From positions 12,587,201 to 12,647,200 of the forward strand of contig NC_092670.1 of assembly GCF_964355755.1 (NCBI RefSeq): a stretch of 60,000 nucleotides of DNA, written 5' to 3'. The notes beneath the pieces are model-generated. The model saw only the letters and a program-made list of their open reading frames with translations, was not told the DNA's origin and did not search any database. Source of the DNA: Antedon mediterranea (Eukaryota > Echinodermata > Crinoidea > Comatulida > Antedonidae). The translations under genes and the position numbers were made by a program. Shown here piece after piece: positions 27,701 to 36,599 of this stretch (its first letter is position 1; every line of letters begins with the position of its first letter).

Positions 27701-30700
27701 GATTTGGTTTCCGGTTTTGGAAAGAAATGATGACTCTATTGAAGTTCAATTATTCTGTTTATCATCTTTTAGTACAGTAGATGACGGATCCAACAGCTCT
27801 TTAATATTGTCAAACAATTGTTATTATGACCAGTATTACAACGACGATTTACTGTGAATTTTAGGCAATATAAACAAGGGGAAATCTAAAAAACCTATAC
27901 TATTTGATTGATGTACAAGGTTACGTTGGAACATGTAAGAACAACTTTAATACAACTACTCCGAATGTTTCCTTGTGTCATAAAAAAGAAAATCGTTAAA
28001 TTTATATACAATATACCAAGATTTTGACATTTTACAAATTTGCCCGAATTCCTTAAAAATAAAGAATGCAAATTATTAACTTGTTTGTTAAACAAAACGT
28101 AGAATGTAAATCATAATACAATCATATCCTTGTTTACATGGAAAATATCAATTTCAATTAAATTCTGGTATTCGAGAAAAAAAATAGTATAAAATGTCTG
28201 CAAGGAAAATGTATTCTTTTTACTTGGAAAAAGGGAAAGTTCGATTCATCAGCTATGTTGTGTGATATGTATCGGTCACGTGATATTAAGTTGGATTCTC
28301 GCTATAATTAAATATGACAGCAACACGAATCTGAAACTTTTCGTACACAGCCGTTGCAAACAAATTGACCATATTTTTGGCAAAACGATTGATTGAGATT
28401 GTAATTGCAATAATTAAATGGGTCTGAGGTAATTGTGGTTTTAAAAGGACTGAAATGAGTTTAATTAATAACTATTAAATGGTATATACAAAAAGATGAC
28501 GGCTAAATCATTGTATGACATTAGGAGTAGCGCTTGTAGGCCTACATAGATCGTACCAAGGTTTGAGGTAAGTTGACAGGAATCAAAATGTCTACTCCTT
28601 TTATCTATCAGTGTTTCTCACTTGGCATGAGATGCGATCATCGTGGGTATAAATTTACGCCGGTTGAAGGTCATGTGTTACATAACATAAAGATTTCATC
28701 CATACCGTTTTTATAATTTTTCTTGTTTAGTCTTGGTAATTCGAAGTTTTACTTTTATCCTAGACGTAAATGATGTATTTATAAAACAACCTACATATAA
28801 ATTTAATTAACTATAGGCCTAATGAAATTGAAGTATATTTTTCAATAATTTGTAAAGGTGGTTTACCTCGACTAGAAAAATTTGTTGTTAACCTCCTATT
28901 TTGCCAAGTCAATATACTGACGGAGGTAAAATAGCCTACCTCCATGATAAAGTACTTGTAAGTCGACTGAAAGTGACAACATATAAATGCTTATAGAATC
29001 AATCCAAATGAACAAATTGATGAGAGAAATTAAACTGATTTAGTTTGAACATTTAAGTTTCTATTTTTAATATAATCAGTTTAATGGCACTTTAAAATAA
29101 TAATCAGTACTTTAATCTCAAATATATTTTTTTTATGATTATTTGATCATATTTATAAGATAACAAAAACCTCATTAATATAGTTATTAATCTCGCATCT
29201 TATCCACGTGTGTTTTTCAAGTAGAGCAGTAACCACGAAAAAATGGAATCCCACACATCAAGTGTTGTGATAAGTACATAACGAACGAACTATCGACCCT
29301 TTGATATCCCTATCAGAAAAGTGTATCGGAGAAGGTGAACGCCATTCATGACTAGACGGTTTATCACTAAAAGTGTGTACTTCTGGACTTTAAATAGAAA
29401 ATTTGTAGCACTTGAATTGTTCTCGTCAACAGCAAATATACTCATGTGTTAGAGTAGTCCTATTCAGCTGTTGTTTAGAATATTAATGGCTTATTAGATC
29501 GAATGTGGTGCAAGAGGAGATAAAGACATGATTTGCAGATCTGCCTTTCTTGAATTAATGAATACCTCCATTTAAGAACCACGAATAAGAACAAAATGGA
29601 GACTACCGTATTACAGTGTTACTTACATTCTTAGTTACATTGAAATAATATATATTGTTTGATGATGATTGTGTAACATCGTAAAAATAGAATCAACAAT
29701 ACAGTATTACTGATTGCATCTTTGCATCTGATATGTACATCTATAGTCGGGCCTAAATTTCGTAATATATAGTTATTCGGCCTTCGTGACATTGCACCCA
29801 TCTAATATTATACGGTTTTTTATAATAGGCGTATAGTAGTACTGTAGATTAGATTGTTGGTAGGAAATATTCAAGTTGTATGTTAAAAGAAAGACGGAAT
29901 ACAAAGAAATCAATTGGTCGAATTTTAAGATGCTAATTGTTTCCGTCAACACATCAGGGGTATCTGTCCGATTTCGCGGTTCAAACTTCAAACAATTGCA
30001 CAATTACCATGGTAACGGGACGGAACGGCATGGTATTGTGACCGATAGCAGTGGATGCTCACGCAGCATGCAGTTCTTTTGTGCTCACTTGTCCTCCAGA
30101 GGTATTCTTTTTTAAAGAATGCTTTCTTATACGAGCAATTTAAACCTCTTGTTTTTTGTAGGTACATAATAAGCAAGTGTTTTTACTTCGTGACATAGCA
30201 TGGCTTGAACTTAATTGTAAAGAGATTAGTTAACCCACAACCAACAATGGACGAAGCAGAATAGCAATACATAGTAAACAATATTATGAGATAATCATAA
30301 ATTATATATCTAATAATAATAAAGAAGTACACACAATTACAGGTTTACACAATGATGTATATATAAGTATATACAATAAGAGATATAATTTTTCAATATT
30401 GGTTCATTCCACCTACAGTAAATCAATTTAAGGCTTGTGTTAAATTATTGGAGAATCTAAGTAAATCCACGTCTATAAAAGTATATACACAATTAATTAC
30501 AGATTTAAACATTATTATATATAGATTTGAAATATTACGCAATTATATGTATATAATTATAAGTATAAACAAGATAACAATAGAAAGTTTGTAATCACAG
30601 TGATAATGGTTTATTCCACCAAATAAATAAACTCATCGTGTTAAATTTGTTATAGGCCTAGGTATAGAGTGTCTGTTGCAAGAACACTACATTATAAATG

Positions 30701-31327
30701 TATATATGACGACCTGCATAACTATGTTAACCTTTACAACTTGATAGGCCAAGATATAATATGTATTGCCTATGTATTATACAGTATCTTGCAAAAAAAA
30801 CATTATATATGCACAATATTATAAAGGTAATATGCTCAAATGAAGTATCGAAGTTCTAAAACATTTTTGCAAAAATTAATATGGTACACGTCACGTTACA
30901 TTGCTTAAAATCCAAATTCAGAAAAGGAAAACTATTCAAGGTCGTAACTATTTTCTGGTTCGATAACAAACACATTTTCACCACAGTACATTTCTTGTTT
31001 CTATATAGTATGTACCGAGCAATACGATAGGATATTTTATGAGTAGACTTTGAGTATATTATTCACATGAATGAATACGGGTCTCATAGTGCTACTGATT
31101 TTGGTTTAATATTACGATCAAATAGTATAGCCGAATATAGAACGTGAGTATATACTTACAAATCCGTATCCTTTGCTTTTTCCCGTTGCTCTATCTGTTA
31201 TTACCACTGCTTCTTCTATCTCACCAAATGGTTTGAAAAAGTCTTTCAGAGTATCATCTGATGTATTGAAAGGTAGTCCTCCTACGAAGATTTTTGTAAA
31301 CGTTGTGTCTTTTTGTCCTGGTAGCAT
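456..31327 (-). CDS. RBM24: RBM24/RBM38 (SUP-12/Seb4) family RNA-binding protein, four coding exons
   Basis: Spliced gene, join of 31327-31160, 27352-27223 (or to 27208), 26352-26301 and 753-456; 215 aa, or 220 aa with the longer exon 2. One RRM spans about residues 11-88: RNP2 is KIFVGGLP (12-19) and RNP1 is KGYGFVTM (52-59), followed by the family signature [17 protein letters not shown]. The tail (about 118-215) is rich in Tyr, Gln, Ala and Pro, with [10 protein letters not shown] and TPGYGY, and ends QPERIP, close to the C-terminus of vertebrate RBM38. Vertebrate homologues are about 235-240 aa, so the length fits. Known family role: binding GU-rich RNA to control muscle and heart alternative splicing (RBM24, SUP-12) or mRNA stability (RBM38). 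Function here is inferred by homology. All introns are GT..AG and phases agree (0, 1, 2). RBM24 and RBM38 arose by vertebrate duplication, so an invertebrate copy would be co-orthologous to both. Confidence 0.93.
2020..2195 (-). mobile_element. tRNA-derived SINE-like insertion
   Basis: On the minus strand a box-A-like TTGGTGATTACCATGC is followed about 25 nt later by a box-B-like AAGTTCGAATTAG. Then come GGGCAAGACAATG and a tail CCATCCTGTAAATTGGGTA, the layout and wording of a widespread invertebrate tRNA-SINE type (GGGCAAGACACTTAA..., CAGGTGTAAATGGGTA). Includes a GGGG/CCCC hairpin. Diverged, so an old copy. Boundaries approximate. Confidence 0.5.
8345..8790. repeat. 44-bp tandem repeat, 10 copies
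   Basis: Units start at 8348, 8392, 8436, 8480, 8524, 8568, 8612, 8656, 8700 and 8744, exactly 44 bp apart. Each carries ACCAAATTGGTCTTGG, then a variable CCATGCA / CCGTGCA / CAGTTCA hexamer region, then AGACTAGGATAATGTAC. Open frames reading through it are by-products of a repeat with few stop codons. It lies in RBM24-like intron 3. Confidence 0.95.
12925..12990. repeat. 20-bp tandem repeat, 3 copies
   Basis: AATCTGGATATTGTTGGTTT recurs at 12931, 12951 and 12971 without a mismatch, so the expansion is recent. Confidence 0.9.
13054..13124 (-). pseudogene. tRNA-like sequence (tRNA pseudogene or SINE head)
   Basis: Minus strand reads TCCCTGTGGTCTAATGGTAG, resembling the 5' half and A box of tRNA-Glu-type genes, then GTGTTCGAATCTCGG as a B box and T arm, then TTTGGG. 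The acceptor stem pairs only partly, the anticodon stem has a mismatch and the loop lacks a clear U33, so a functional tRNA is unlikely. It is immediately preceded on this strand by AAAAAAGTCC. Confidence 0.45.
16005..16059. repeat. 55-bp inverted repeat (hairpin)
   Basis: GTATTCAA...ACTGCAGAAA and TTTCTGCAGT...TTTGAATAC pair across a short loop, with an eight-base asymmetric insertion in the left arm. Length resembles a small pre-miRNA hairpin or a very short foldback element; nothing in sequence decides between them. Confidence 0.55.
16859..17112 (+). repeat. Left arm of foldback: GGACAACTACCCCC minisatellite
   Basis: About 14 units of 14-18 bp (GGACAACTACCCCC with optional CTTA), ending in a C run at 17101-17115. 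The reverse complement of the same unit forms the array at 18170-18432, so the two are inverted arms about 1.05 kb apart. Confidence 0.85.
17178..17618. mobile_element. 441-bp TIR element with 9-bp target duplication (Mutator-like MITE)
   Basis: Ends are GGGTGTTTCGAAACTAGAGA and its reverse complement; pairing continues with a few differences for about 65 bp (GAGACCCGAGACC...AATACGAAAAGGGAGACC). Flanks at 17169-17177 and 17619-17627 are both GTTTTTAAC, a perfect 9-bp duplication as seen for Mutator-like elements. The core is an array of about 17 units of 21-22 bp, TCTCCCTTTTCGTATAGTGG. No coding capacity. It sits between the foldback arms above. Confidence 0.8.
17655..17900. repeat. Degenerate dispersed repeat with GTACCGTATTTATT end
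   Basis: Contains GTACCGTATTTATTGAA and repeated TTTATTGG/TTTATTTGAGG/GTTTATTCGG words. The reverse complement of 38990-39115 has the same TACCGTATTTATTCGAATAA start and the same TTTATTCG words, so both look like relics of one dispersed non-autonomous family. Confidence 0.4.
18170..18432 (-). repeat. Right arm of foldback: GGGGGTAGTTGTCC minisatellite
   Basis: About 15 units of GGGGGTAATTGTCC / GGGGGTAGTTGTCC with optional TAAG, inverted relative to 16859-17112. The outer ends are degenerate (GGTGAATATCC against GGACACCTACC), so the arms are related but not identical. Confidence 0.85.
22340..22710. repeat. 27-bp tandem array (9 copies) inside a dispersed repeat
   Basis: GGGCTAGCTTTAGTGTTAAA-type units begin every 27 bp from 22417 to 22633. 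The flanks (TCCTTAATGGGGATGTC, CCCATTAATAGGGGTCTCC) match the style of bases 1-75. Since 27 is a multiple of three, it reads through as nine-residue LNYYGLALV repeats, which is an artefact and not a protein. Confidence 0.9.
24075..24245. repeat. Cluster of AGGCCTA / CTAGGC words
   Basis: About ten CTAGGCCTA, CCTAGACC and CTACTAC words in 170 bp, the densest cluster of the palindrome TAGGCCTA that recurs singly across the window. No regular period. Confidence 0.6.
26301..26352 (-). CDS. RBM24: RBM24-like coding exon 3 (52-nt linker microexon)
   Basis: Acceptor TTAATTTTCAG|AT and donor TATGG|GTAAGT define a 52-nt exon entering in phase 1 and leaving in phase 2. It encodes [17 protein letters not shown], corresponding to the 'LHPxLIQRxYG' stretch that follows the RRM in vertebrate RBM24/38. 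Its small size, the matching phases and the retained PYG motif make it convincing although too short to stand out as an open frame. Confidence 0.88.
26353..27222 (-). other. Intron 2 of the RBM24-like gene (870 or 855 bp)
   Basis: GT..AG intron in phase 1 between exons 2 and 3. The first 15 nt become exonic if the distal donor at 27207 is used. No repeat or open frame of note inside. Confidence 0.85.
27208..27352 (-). CDS. RBM24: RBM24-like coding exon 2 (second half of RRM), two alternative donors
   Basis: Starts after TTTTTAAG|GTTACG and encodes [18 protein letters not shown] through [12 protein letters not shown], completing the RRM from RNP1 onward. Two donors end the exon: A|GTGAGT after 27223 (130 nt, strong positions +3 to +6) and CAG|GTATAT after 27208 (145 nt, better CAG). 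Both leave phase 1, so both join exon 3 in frame. The longer form adds five residues (SEYHT) and changes the junction residue from Asn to Asp. RRM coding is certain; which donor dominates is not. Confidence 0.92.
27353..31159 (-). other. Intron 1 of the RBM24-like gene (3.8 kb, phase 0)
   Basis: GT..AG intron interrupting the RRM inside RNP1. Contents are AT-rich and mostly unremarkable. It holds an RFX-type X-box palindrome near 30003-30017, a degenerate duplicated segment around 30320-30640, and a strong plus-strand donor-like TTTGAG|GTAAGTTG at about 28569 with no coding frame upstream of it. Confidence 0.85.
30003..30017. promoter_or_regulatory. RFX-type X-box palindrome in intron 1
   Basis: ATTACCATGGTAACGG closely matches the RFX consensus (GTTNCCATGGNAAC). 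It is surrounded by a locally CpG-containing stretch (29960-30080). A regulatory role is inference only. Confidence 0.35.
31160..31327 (-). CDS. RBM24: RBM24-like coding exon 1 (start codon, first half of RRM)
   Basis: Encodes residues 1-56, from MLPGQKDTT to SKGYGF. The ATG at 31327-31325 has A at -3, and an in-frame TAG lies 21 nt upstream, so no longer N-terminus is possible in unspliced RNA. The donor is GGATTT|GTAAGT (intron bases 31159-31154), phase 0, and cuts RNP1 between Phe56 and Val57. The upstream TTTTAG|GAG could also be an acceptor if a 5'-UTR intron exists; that is undecided. Confidence 0.93.
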
Positions 31328-31700
31328 CTTGAGAGTTTTTATCTCCTAAAATGGAAGTAAATAAGTTCGCTAAAGCGGCTAGATGAGTTTGATTCCGAAA
31401 GTTGCGGTGGCGGCGCGGTCGATAAGCCTTGGACGAAGCCTTGTTAATTAATATTGATGGGACTAAAAAGAAGAAGCTGTAAGCCAAACGAAAACTGAAC
31501 ACAAACTAAACTGTTTCTTGAGTGAATGCCGGTTCTGTAGTGATTGAGTCAACACACTTCTTGCGCTCAGCAAGCCACTGTCGGAATGAATACAATAGAT
31601 CGTTAGGTGATTCAAGACACCTTCAAATGTCAGCTCCGCCCATTAATGAATAATTCATAAACGGCACACGGCCCAGCGCGGTGTCTATATATTTGTTTGT
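31328..31700 (-). promoter_or_regulatory. Probable promoter and 5' UTR of the RBM24-like gene
   Basis: A locally CpG-richer stretch just upstream of the start codon in an otherwise CpG-poor AT-rich setting. Visible words are a GC box GGGCGGAGC (rc of 31633-31641), an AP-1-type TGAGTCA at 31545-31551, a TATA-like AAATATATAG (rc of 31685-31694), and T-box-like AGGTGT near 31618. If the TATA word is used, the start site would be near 31660 and the 5' UTR about 330 nt. The motifs are visible; their use is inference. Confidence 0.45.
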
Positions 31701-32775
31701 ATTGAGAGATATTTCTATCTATAGTTCTATTTCGTTAACACTTTTCCAACAACGTATACTAATTTTTAGCCTTGCTATCAAATGCATTTTTTTCTTCTTT
31801 TTTTTAATGAATTAAAAAATGACAAAAACTTATTTTCATTATGTTACTACAATTGAACTGCTGTTACCTTACAAGATCTTTATTCAAAATTACTTTATTC
31901 ACGTAGGCATACAAATGAATCTCAATATCAGAATATCTGAACATTACATTTTTTACATTAATTGAAGAATCACAACAAAAAATCAAAAGGGCAACTTATC
32001 TCCAGCAGGTTCCTAGGTCTACTGTTACGACAGTAGACCTACATGAATCTCTATATCTGAAGATTACGTTTCACAAAAGTTTTATGTGGTTATAATATGT
32101 TCTAACCATTTAATCGATACATTCAATTCTCTTTTATTTTATACACTGTTTGCTTCACCAGTTCAACTCAGGGTTCAATACCCACTAAAATCAAAGATAC
32201 ATAAAATAAATATAATTCTTAAATGTAAACCTCTATTGACGTAAAACATTGAGATATCCAAAGTTCAAACTACAAACGCATGGAAGTAGGCCATTAAGTA
32301 CATAAGTAAATAGGTTTCAATTCGTCTGGCCATGTTCATTTTGTACTCTTCTATTCTTAATATTATATACTGTAGTTACAAGTAGGCCTACTTACTGGTA
32401 CTTGTCTTTTCACGTTCATAACTCAATGTAGCTGTTCGGAATTAACACAATTGTGATAATAGGAAGGTGTGAACGAGACACTGGGAACGAATACAATTAT
32501 AATAGCTATAAACAACAATGTTTCAACTGCTTGAGGAACACCCTTTAATTGTTAGGCCTCTACCTTGATTTCACCAGGGAAGAATGAAATATCACCCTTC
32601 CCTGATTTCACACCTTACAGTAATATTCTATAACACAGATCTGTACTTGATTATTAACACAATTCTGTCTGAATAAAGTTTCATTTCCAGTCTTGTTTGC
32701 ATTAGGACAGATCACACTCTCCTTGTTGCAACATACAGGACAGATTGAAAGTCACTCTTCCTCTTTCTTTCTCTC
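31701..32775. other. Upstream intergenic segment without a gene
   Basis: AT-rich, with no coding frame I can support. Holds a perfect 11-bp hairpin TAGGTCTACTG/CAGTAGACCTA with a 6-nt loop at 32014-32041 and scattered AGGCCTA words. Confidence 0.6.
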
Positions 32776-32779
32776 TATT

Positions 32780-33262
32780 AAAGAACCGCTTCTCATAATC
32801 GACTATCTCCCGTCACAACGACCTCTGGTAAGTGACCACCTCTATTGAACGACCACCGTCTCTTTTAAGGGACCATTTATTATAATCGACCACCTCTCGG
32901 AAGTGGTCAACGATAAGAAGCGGTCCCTTAACAGAGACAGTGGTCGTCGCAAAAGAGGTCGTCACTTACGAGAGGTGGGGTCGTTAAGAGAGGTGGTCCT
33001 TTAAAAGAGTCGTCACTGACGATTATGAGAAGCGGTCCTTTAGAGAGAAAGAGGTCGGGGTCCCTTAAAAGAGGTGGTAATTTACGAGAGGTGTGGTCCT
33101 TAAGAGAGGTGGTCGCTTACGAGAGGTGGTCGATTATGAGAAGTGGTCCCTTAGAGGAGGTGATCCCTTACGAGAGGTGGTCGATTATGAGAAGCGGTCC
33201 CTTAACAGAGATGGTTGGTTACGATATGTGGTCGTTTTAGAAAGTTGGTTGCTTAAGACTGA
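32780..33262. repeat. Foldback minisatellite (GAGAGGTGGTC / GACCACCTCTC)
   Basis: The left part (32780-32910) carries CTTCTCATAATCGAC and GACCACCTCT. The right part (32910-33245) carries the complements GATTATGAGAAGCGGTCCCTT and TTACGAGAGGTGGTC in irregular tandem, about 15 units of 18-22 bp. Inverted halves of unequal length make it foldback-like. Frames through it are spurious (RSGPLE-type repeats). Confidence 0.85.
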
Positions 33263-33309
33263 TAGCTAAGTAAAGATCGATGCATTTGCACATAGGCTAA
33301 ATGAGACAT

Positions 33310-33510
33310 TTTTGTAAAATATATAACATTTTCTACATTAGCTGGCGATAGTAACTACATAAGCTGGAAGGCAATTTTCGTTACTACATAAGCTTTTGAC
33401 TGTTTCTACATTAGCTGGTGTTGATTTTTATTTACTACATAAGCAGTGGGTTGTTCTACATTAATGGTTGTTTCGACATTAGCTGGCATTTTCTACATTA
33501 ACGGTTGTAA
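33310..33510. repeat. Irregular repeat of TTCTACATTAGCTGG / TACTACATAAGCTGG
   Basis: Seven or eight interspersed copies of two related words, TCTACATTAGCTGG and ACTACATAAGC, at uneven 20-45 bp spacing directly after the foldback minisatellite; probably one composite dispersed element. Confidence 0.65.
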
Positions 33511-33794
33511 CAAAAATGATACGGCCAAGCTCTTCGAAAATGAAACATGATTCAAGTACAGTAGTAACGAAGTATATTTATCTGTTATTTGAGAACAGGC
33601 ATCATTCACATATGACGTTGAAGCTACCACTATCAAGAATGTTACGCTTCACAAAAAGTAAAGCTACATATTTTAGTATCATTATTCATTATCTAATTTA
33701 CTGGAAATCTTTCTCAACTAGCTATTCAATTAAAGTGCAAACCCAGTTGAAGCAAAACACCCTTTTTTCTCTGACGTTTCCAAAGTCAGGCGTT

Positions 33795-33862
33795 TTAAGG
33801 TTGACGGGATCGTAACCAAAGCCGCTTGCTATGCACGACTGAGCCACTGGATATGTTAGGCC
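33795..33862 (-). repeat. Possible tRNA-like SINE head
   Basis: Minus strand has CCAGTGGCTCAGTCGTGC (box-A-like) and TTTGGTTACGATCCCGTC (box-B-like) about 15 nt later. The boxes are closer than in a tRNA and box B is imperfect, so this is a weak call. Confidence 0.25.
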
Positions 33863-34544
33863 GGTTAATTAGCACCTGGTTTGGGACGAGTAAGCCAATC
33901 TAGCGAGCTAAATTACTTTCTTTATGCACCTTAATTATATTCACTAGGCGTTCTAATTGAACAAGTTCCCATGCAATAGGTCAGCTTTTTGTGACGAGTA
34001 AACATTGTTTGTCTTTCAACTATTTGTATCAAATTTATCATTATTGCATATCTCATCCTTCAACACAATTGGCAACATGTATCTTAATTTGTATCTCAGA
34101 ATTAATTTGTAAAGATACGTTGACGACATAGATTGTCGTCGATGGTACGCCTAAAATATTTACAACCAAAAGTGCAATTCGCCTATTTAAAACATGTCCT
34201 GGATTCTGTGTTGAGTACGATAGCATCGAATAACTACATATTTAAAATATTGTACAGATTTCGTTGAAAGATAATGATGAGTCGTTTCGACCCAAGTTCA
34301 TGACTACTTATTGATACTCTATGTTTCATTGGTTGTTGTTGTTTTCATCTTCGTCATTCATTGTTTTGATGATATTCCGGACAACAATGATTCTTTTTTT
34401 TTATCTTAATTCTTTTTTTTTTCTTTAATTCTATAAGATGTTGCCAATTCTGGTATACGCAACAAGTCCTGGCCCTCCCGAAGCCGAAAATGGGACCGTA
34501 TCAGCCAGCCATGGTCTCGTCACAAAACCACACTTTCCTAAAGC

Positions 34545-34641
34545 TTGGTTTTCACTAGGAATTGAAGCAACGCTACTTTCACGTAGGCCCATATTGTTTG
34601 CGTAATTATCTTCGTCCGTAATTCGGCCTAGTGTGAACCAA
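34545..34641. mobile_element. Short TIR (MITE-like) element, about 97 bp
   Basis: Ends TTGGTTTTCACTAGGAATT and AATTCGGCCTAGTGTGAACC form imperfect inverted repeats of about 20 bp. Related TTTACACTAGA words at about 19649 and 21541 may be partial relatives. No clear target duplication. Confidence 0.5.
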
Positions 34642-36141
34642 TTTTACTGATTGATCGACGAACAGTATCGTCGTAATCATCGTCTGCAGCCCTTGACATA
34701 TTGTGGTTGACCACCGACACCATTTTCCGATTGGTTTGCGCGAACCACCTCCTTCGTTATTTTAAATAGTCAACGTTATATTTATGATAGGCATATAGGT
34801 ATGAACGCAATTTATCTAATTTAGTTTTTCAATCAACACTACTATGATCCTTCACTCACCAATCCTTATCGACAAGTCGTCAACCCACCACGTTCATCAA
34901 AAGTGTCCTTTAATAACTTCCTTAACTAATATAGTGTAATGAACTTGGACATTTATTTATAGCATTATTATATAAATCTTATCATTAAAAAAAGATTAAT
35001 GAAAATTTCAAACATTTATGTGATTATTGAAATCGTCAATGAAGGTACAGGATCATCATAGTAGTATTTTAGTAAACACAATTTTCACAACACTATTTTA
35101 TAGGCCTACTTTTTTTACTGACGTATATCTGAATAAGATATTTTTCTTTTTAATTTTCTATTATAATTTTTAAACGGTTTGTTTGTACTGTCTTTAGAGG
35201 TGGTTAAAGTACATCACAAGATGACATTTTTTTTAATTGTGCGTTTTCTTCCACCCCTGTGTAACTATAATTGTGTAGCAAGATTGAAAAGATAATGATT
35301 TTTTTTCACTATCACAAATTCAGTTTCGAATTAACACATTCATAATTCATCATTGTAGTGTTTTCAGAACAGATGTTCTGTCAGTTCACAGAAAAATTGA
35401 AATTTGCGAACAGGTGATAAAACACAGTTGATTAGAAAGGAATATTAATTATACACCCACAATTCCTATTTGAATTTTTATAATAATAATTTTGTTTGTT
35501 TACATTGTTCTACGATAATTTTGAACTGGATTAATAAAGTTTTGCGTCCAGTTTTATTTTGTAAAATATTTTCTGAAAGTATACAATCATTTCAGAATCT
35601 CAATACATGATAAGTTAGTAATAATATTGACTTATATTCAATTATTGTGTTCTCAAAAACTCAAAATATTTTTTATCTTAATTAACCACATAACGTACGT
35701 ATCGGTTAAAACGTATAAGTTTATAGACACAAATCTAGGAGACATAGGCCTAATCATTTTTTTAAAAGTTTCCATGTTGTTTATTTGTTACCTGTTTTTT
35801 TAATTGCTTACCTTCTTGATGTGTTGTGATGCATTAATAAAGAATGGAATTAATCCAATGGATATCAAAGGATATCAAGTTTCTACATTGTAATATCATG
35901 TCCCCTTGTGTATGGACAATCTCAAAACCACAATAAATAAAATATGGGTTGGCAATGGTGTATTATACAGTTAATTAACACTGTTTTGACCTTGGAAACA
36001 AATCGTCAAAACAAACATGACCTTTAATTAAGAGCATTGCCGCAGAATGAATGTCAATGTGATTATTACCATTTGCGTTATCATTACAAATTGATAACTA
36101 ATGACATCCAATGAATCAGTTATATTGTTGACTTTGGTAAT

Positions 36142-36183
36142 AGCGCATGTATGCGCATGCGTGTTGGTACTGAAGATGGCGGT
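36142..36183 (+). promoter_or_regulatory. NRF1-like plus YY1-like promoter words
   Basis: TGCGCATGCG at 36152-36161 (NRF1 type) followed 10 bp later by GAAGATGGCGG at 36172-36182 (YY1 type, often overlapping the start codon in animal promoters). The ATG inside it opens only 10 codons, so it would have to be a non-coding or differently spliced first exon. Confidence 0.35.
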
Positions 36184-36235
36184 GGTTATTTATGTTGACA
36201 ATGATTAAGAATACAATGATACAGATTTAGGATGA

Positions 36236-36358
36236 ATGACGCTGATGATGACGATGATGATGATAATGATGATGATAATGATGACAATTTGACATTGAAG
36301 ATGATATCATTATGATTATTACCATTATTACATGACGCATGATGATGATGCGAGTGGT
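36236..36358. repeat. GATGAT-type microsatellite
   Basis: Imperfect GATGAT/GATAAT trinucleotide tract interrupted by TGACATTGAAG and a TATTACCATTATTAC segment. Confidence 0.9.
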
Positions 36359-36363
36359 GATGA

Positions 36364-36570
36364 TATCAAGACAATCTAACAACAGGATGCTTAGTCCTGG
36401 AGATCAAAGGGGTTATCTGTGGCTGCGACACGATCGGTTTCACGCGGCGGAGAATAAGTACGTGCAGTACTGTTGGTATTTGTCGCAGCCATACATAAGA
36501 TCAAAGGAAAGTTACGAGTTCCTATCTTGGCAAGGCGAGCTCAGTGTCCTGTTGTTAGATTGCCTTGATA
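36364..36570. mobile_element. 207-bp inverted-repeat element
   Basis: The terminal 24 bp are inverted with one mismatch: TATCAAGACAATCTAACAAC... at 36364 and ...GTTGTTAGATTGCCTTGATA ending at 36570. A second pair, GGCTGCGACA and TGTCGCAGCC, lies inside. The segment is GC-richer than its flanks. An open plus frame across it is probably fortuitous. It could be a short foldback element or a structured RNA. Confidence 0.6.
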
Positions 36571-36599
36571 ATAGTACTACTAGTAGCAACAATTAGCCA

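Larger units (their letters stand above)
33511..36135. other. Intergenic segment with one short MITE, no gene
   Basis: No coding exon recognised. 33516-33815 is open on the plus strand but has no splice signals, domain or coding-like composition. 34440-34760 is GC-richer and contains the small TIR element. The rest is AT-rich. Confidence 0.5.

Noticed and set aside
31254-31502. 82-codon minus-strand frame overlapping the RBM24-like start, as a regulatory upstream ORF
   Set aside because: It begins at GTG, not ATG; no ATG opens this frame, so it is not a canonical uORF.
33025-33240. Open frame encoding RSGPLE-type repeats
   Set aside because: Produced by the foldback minisatellite.
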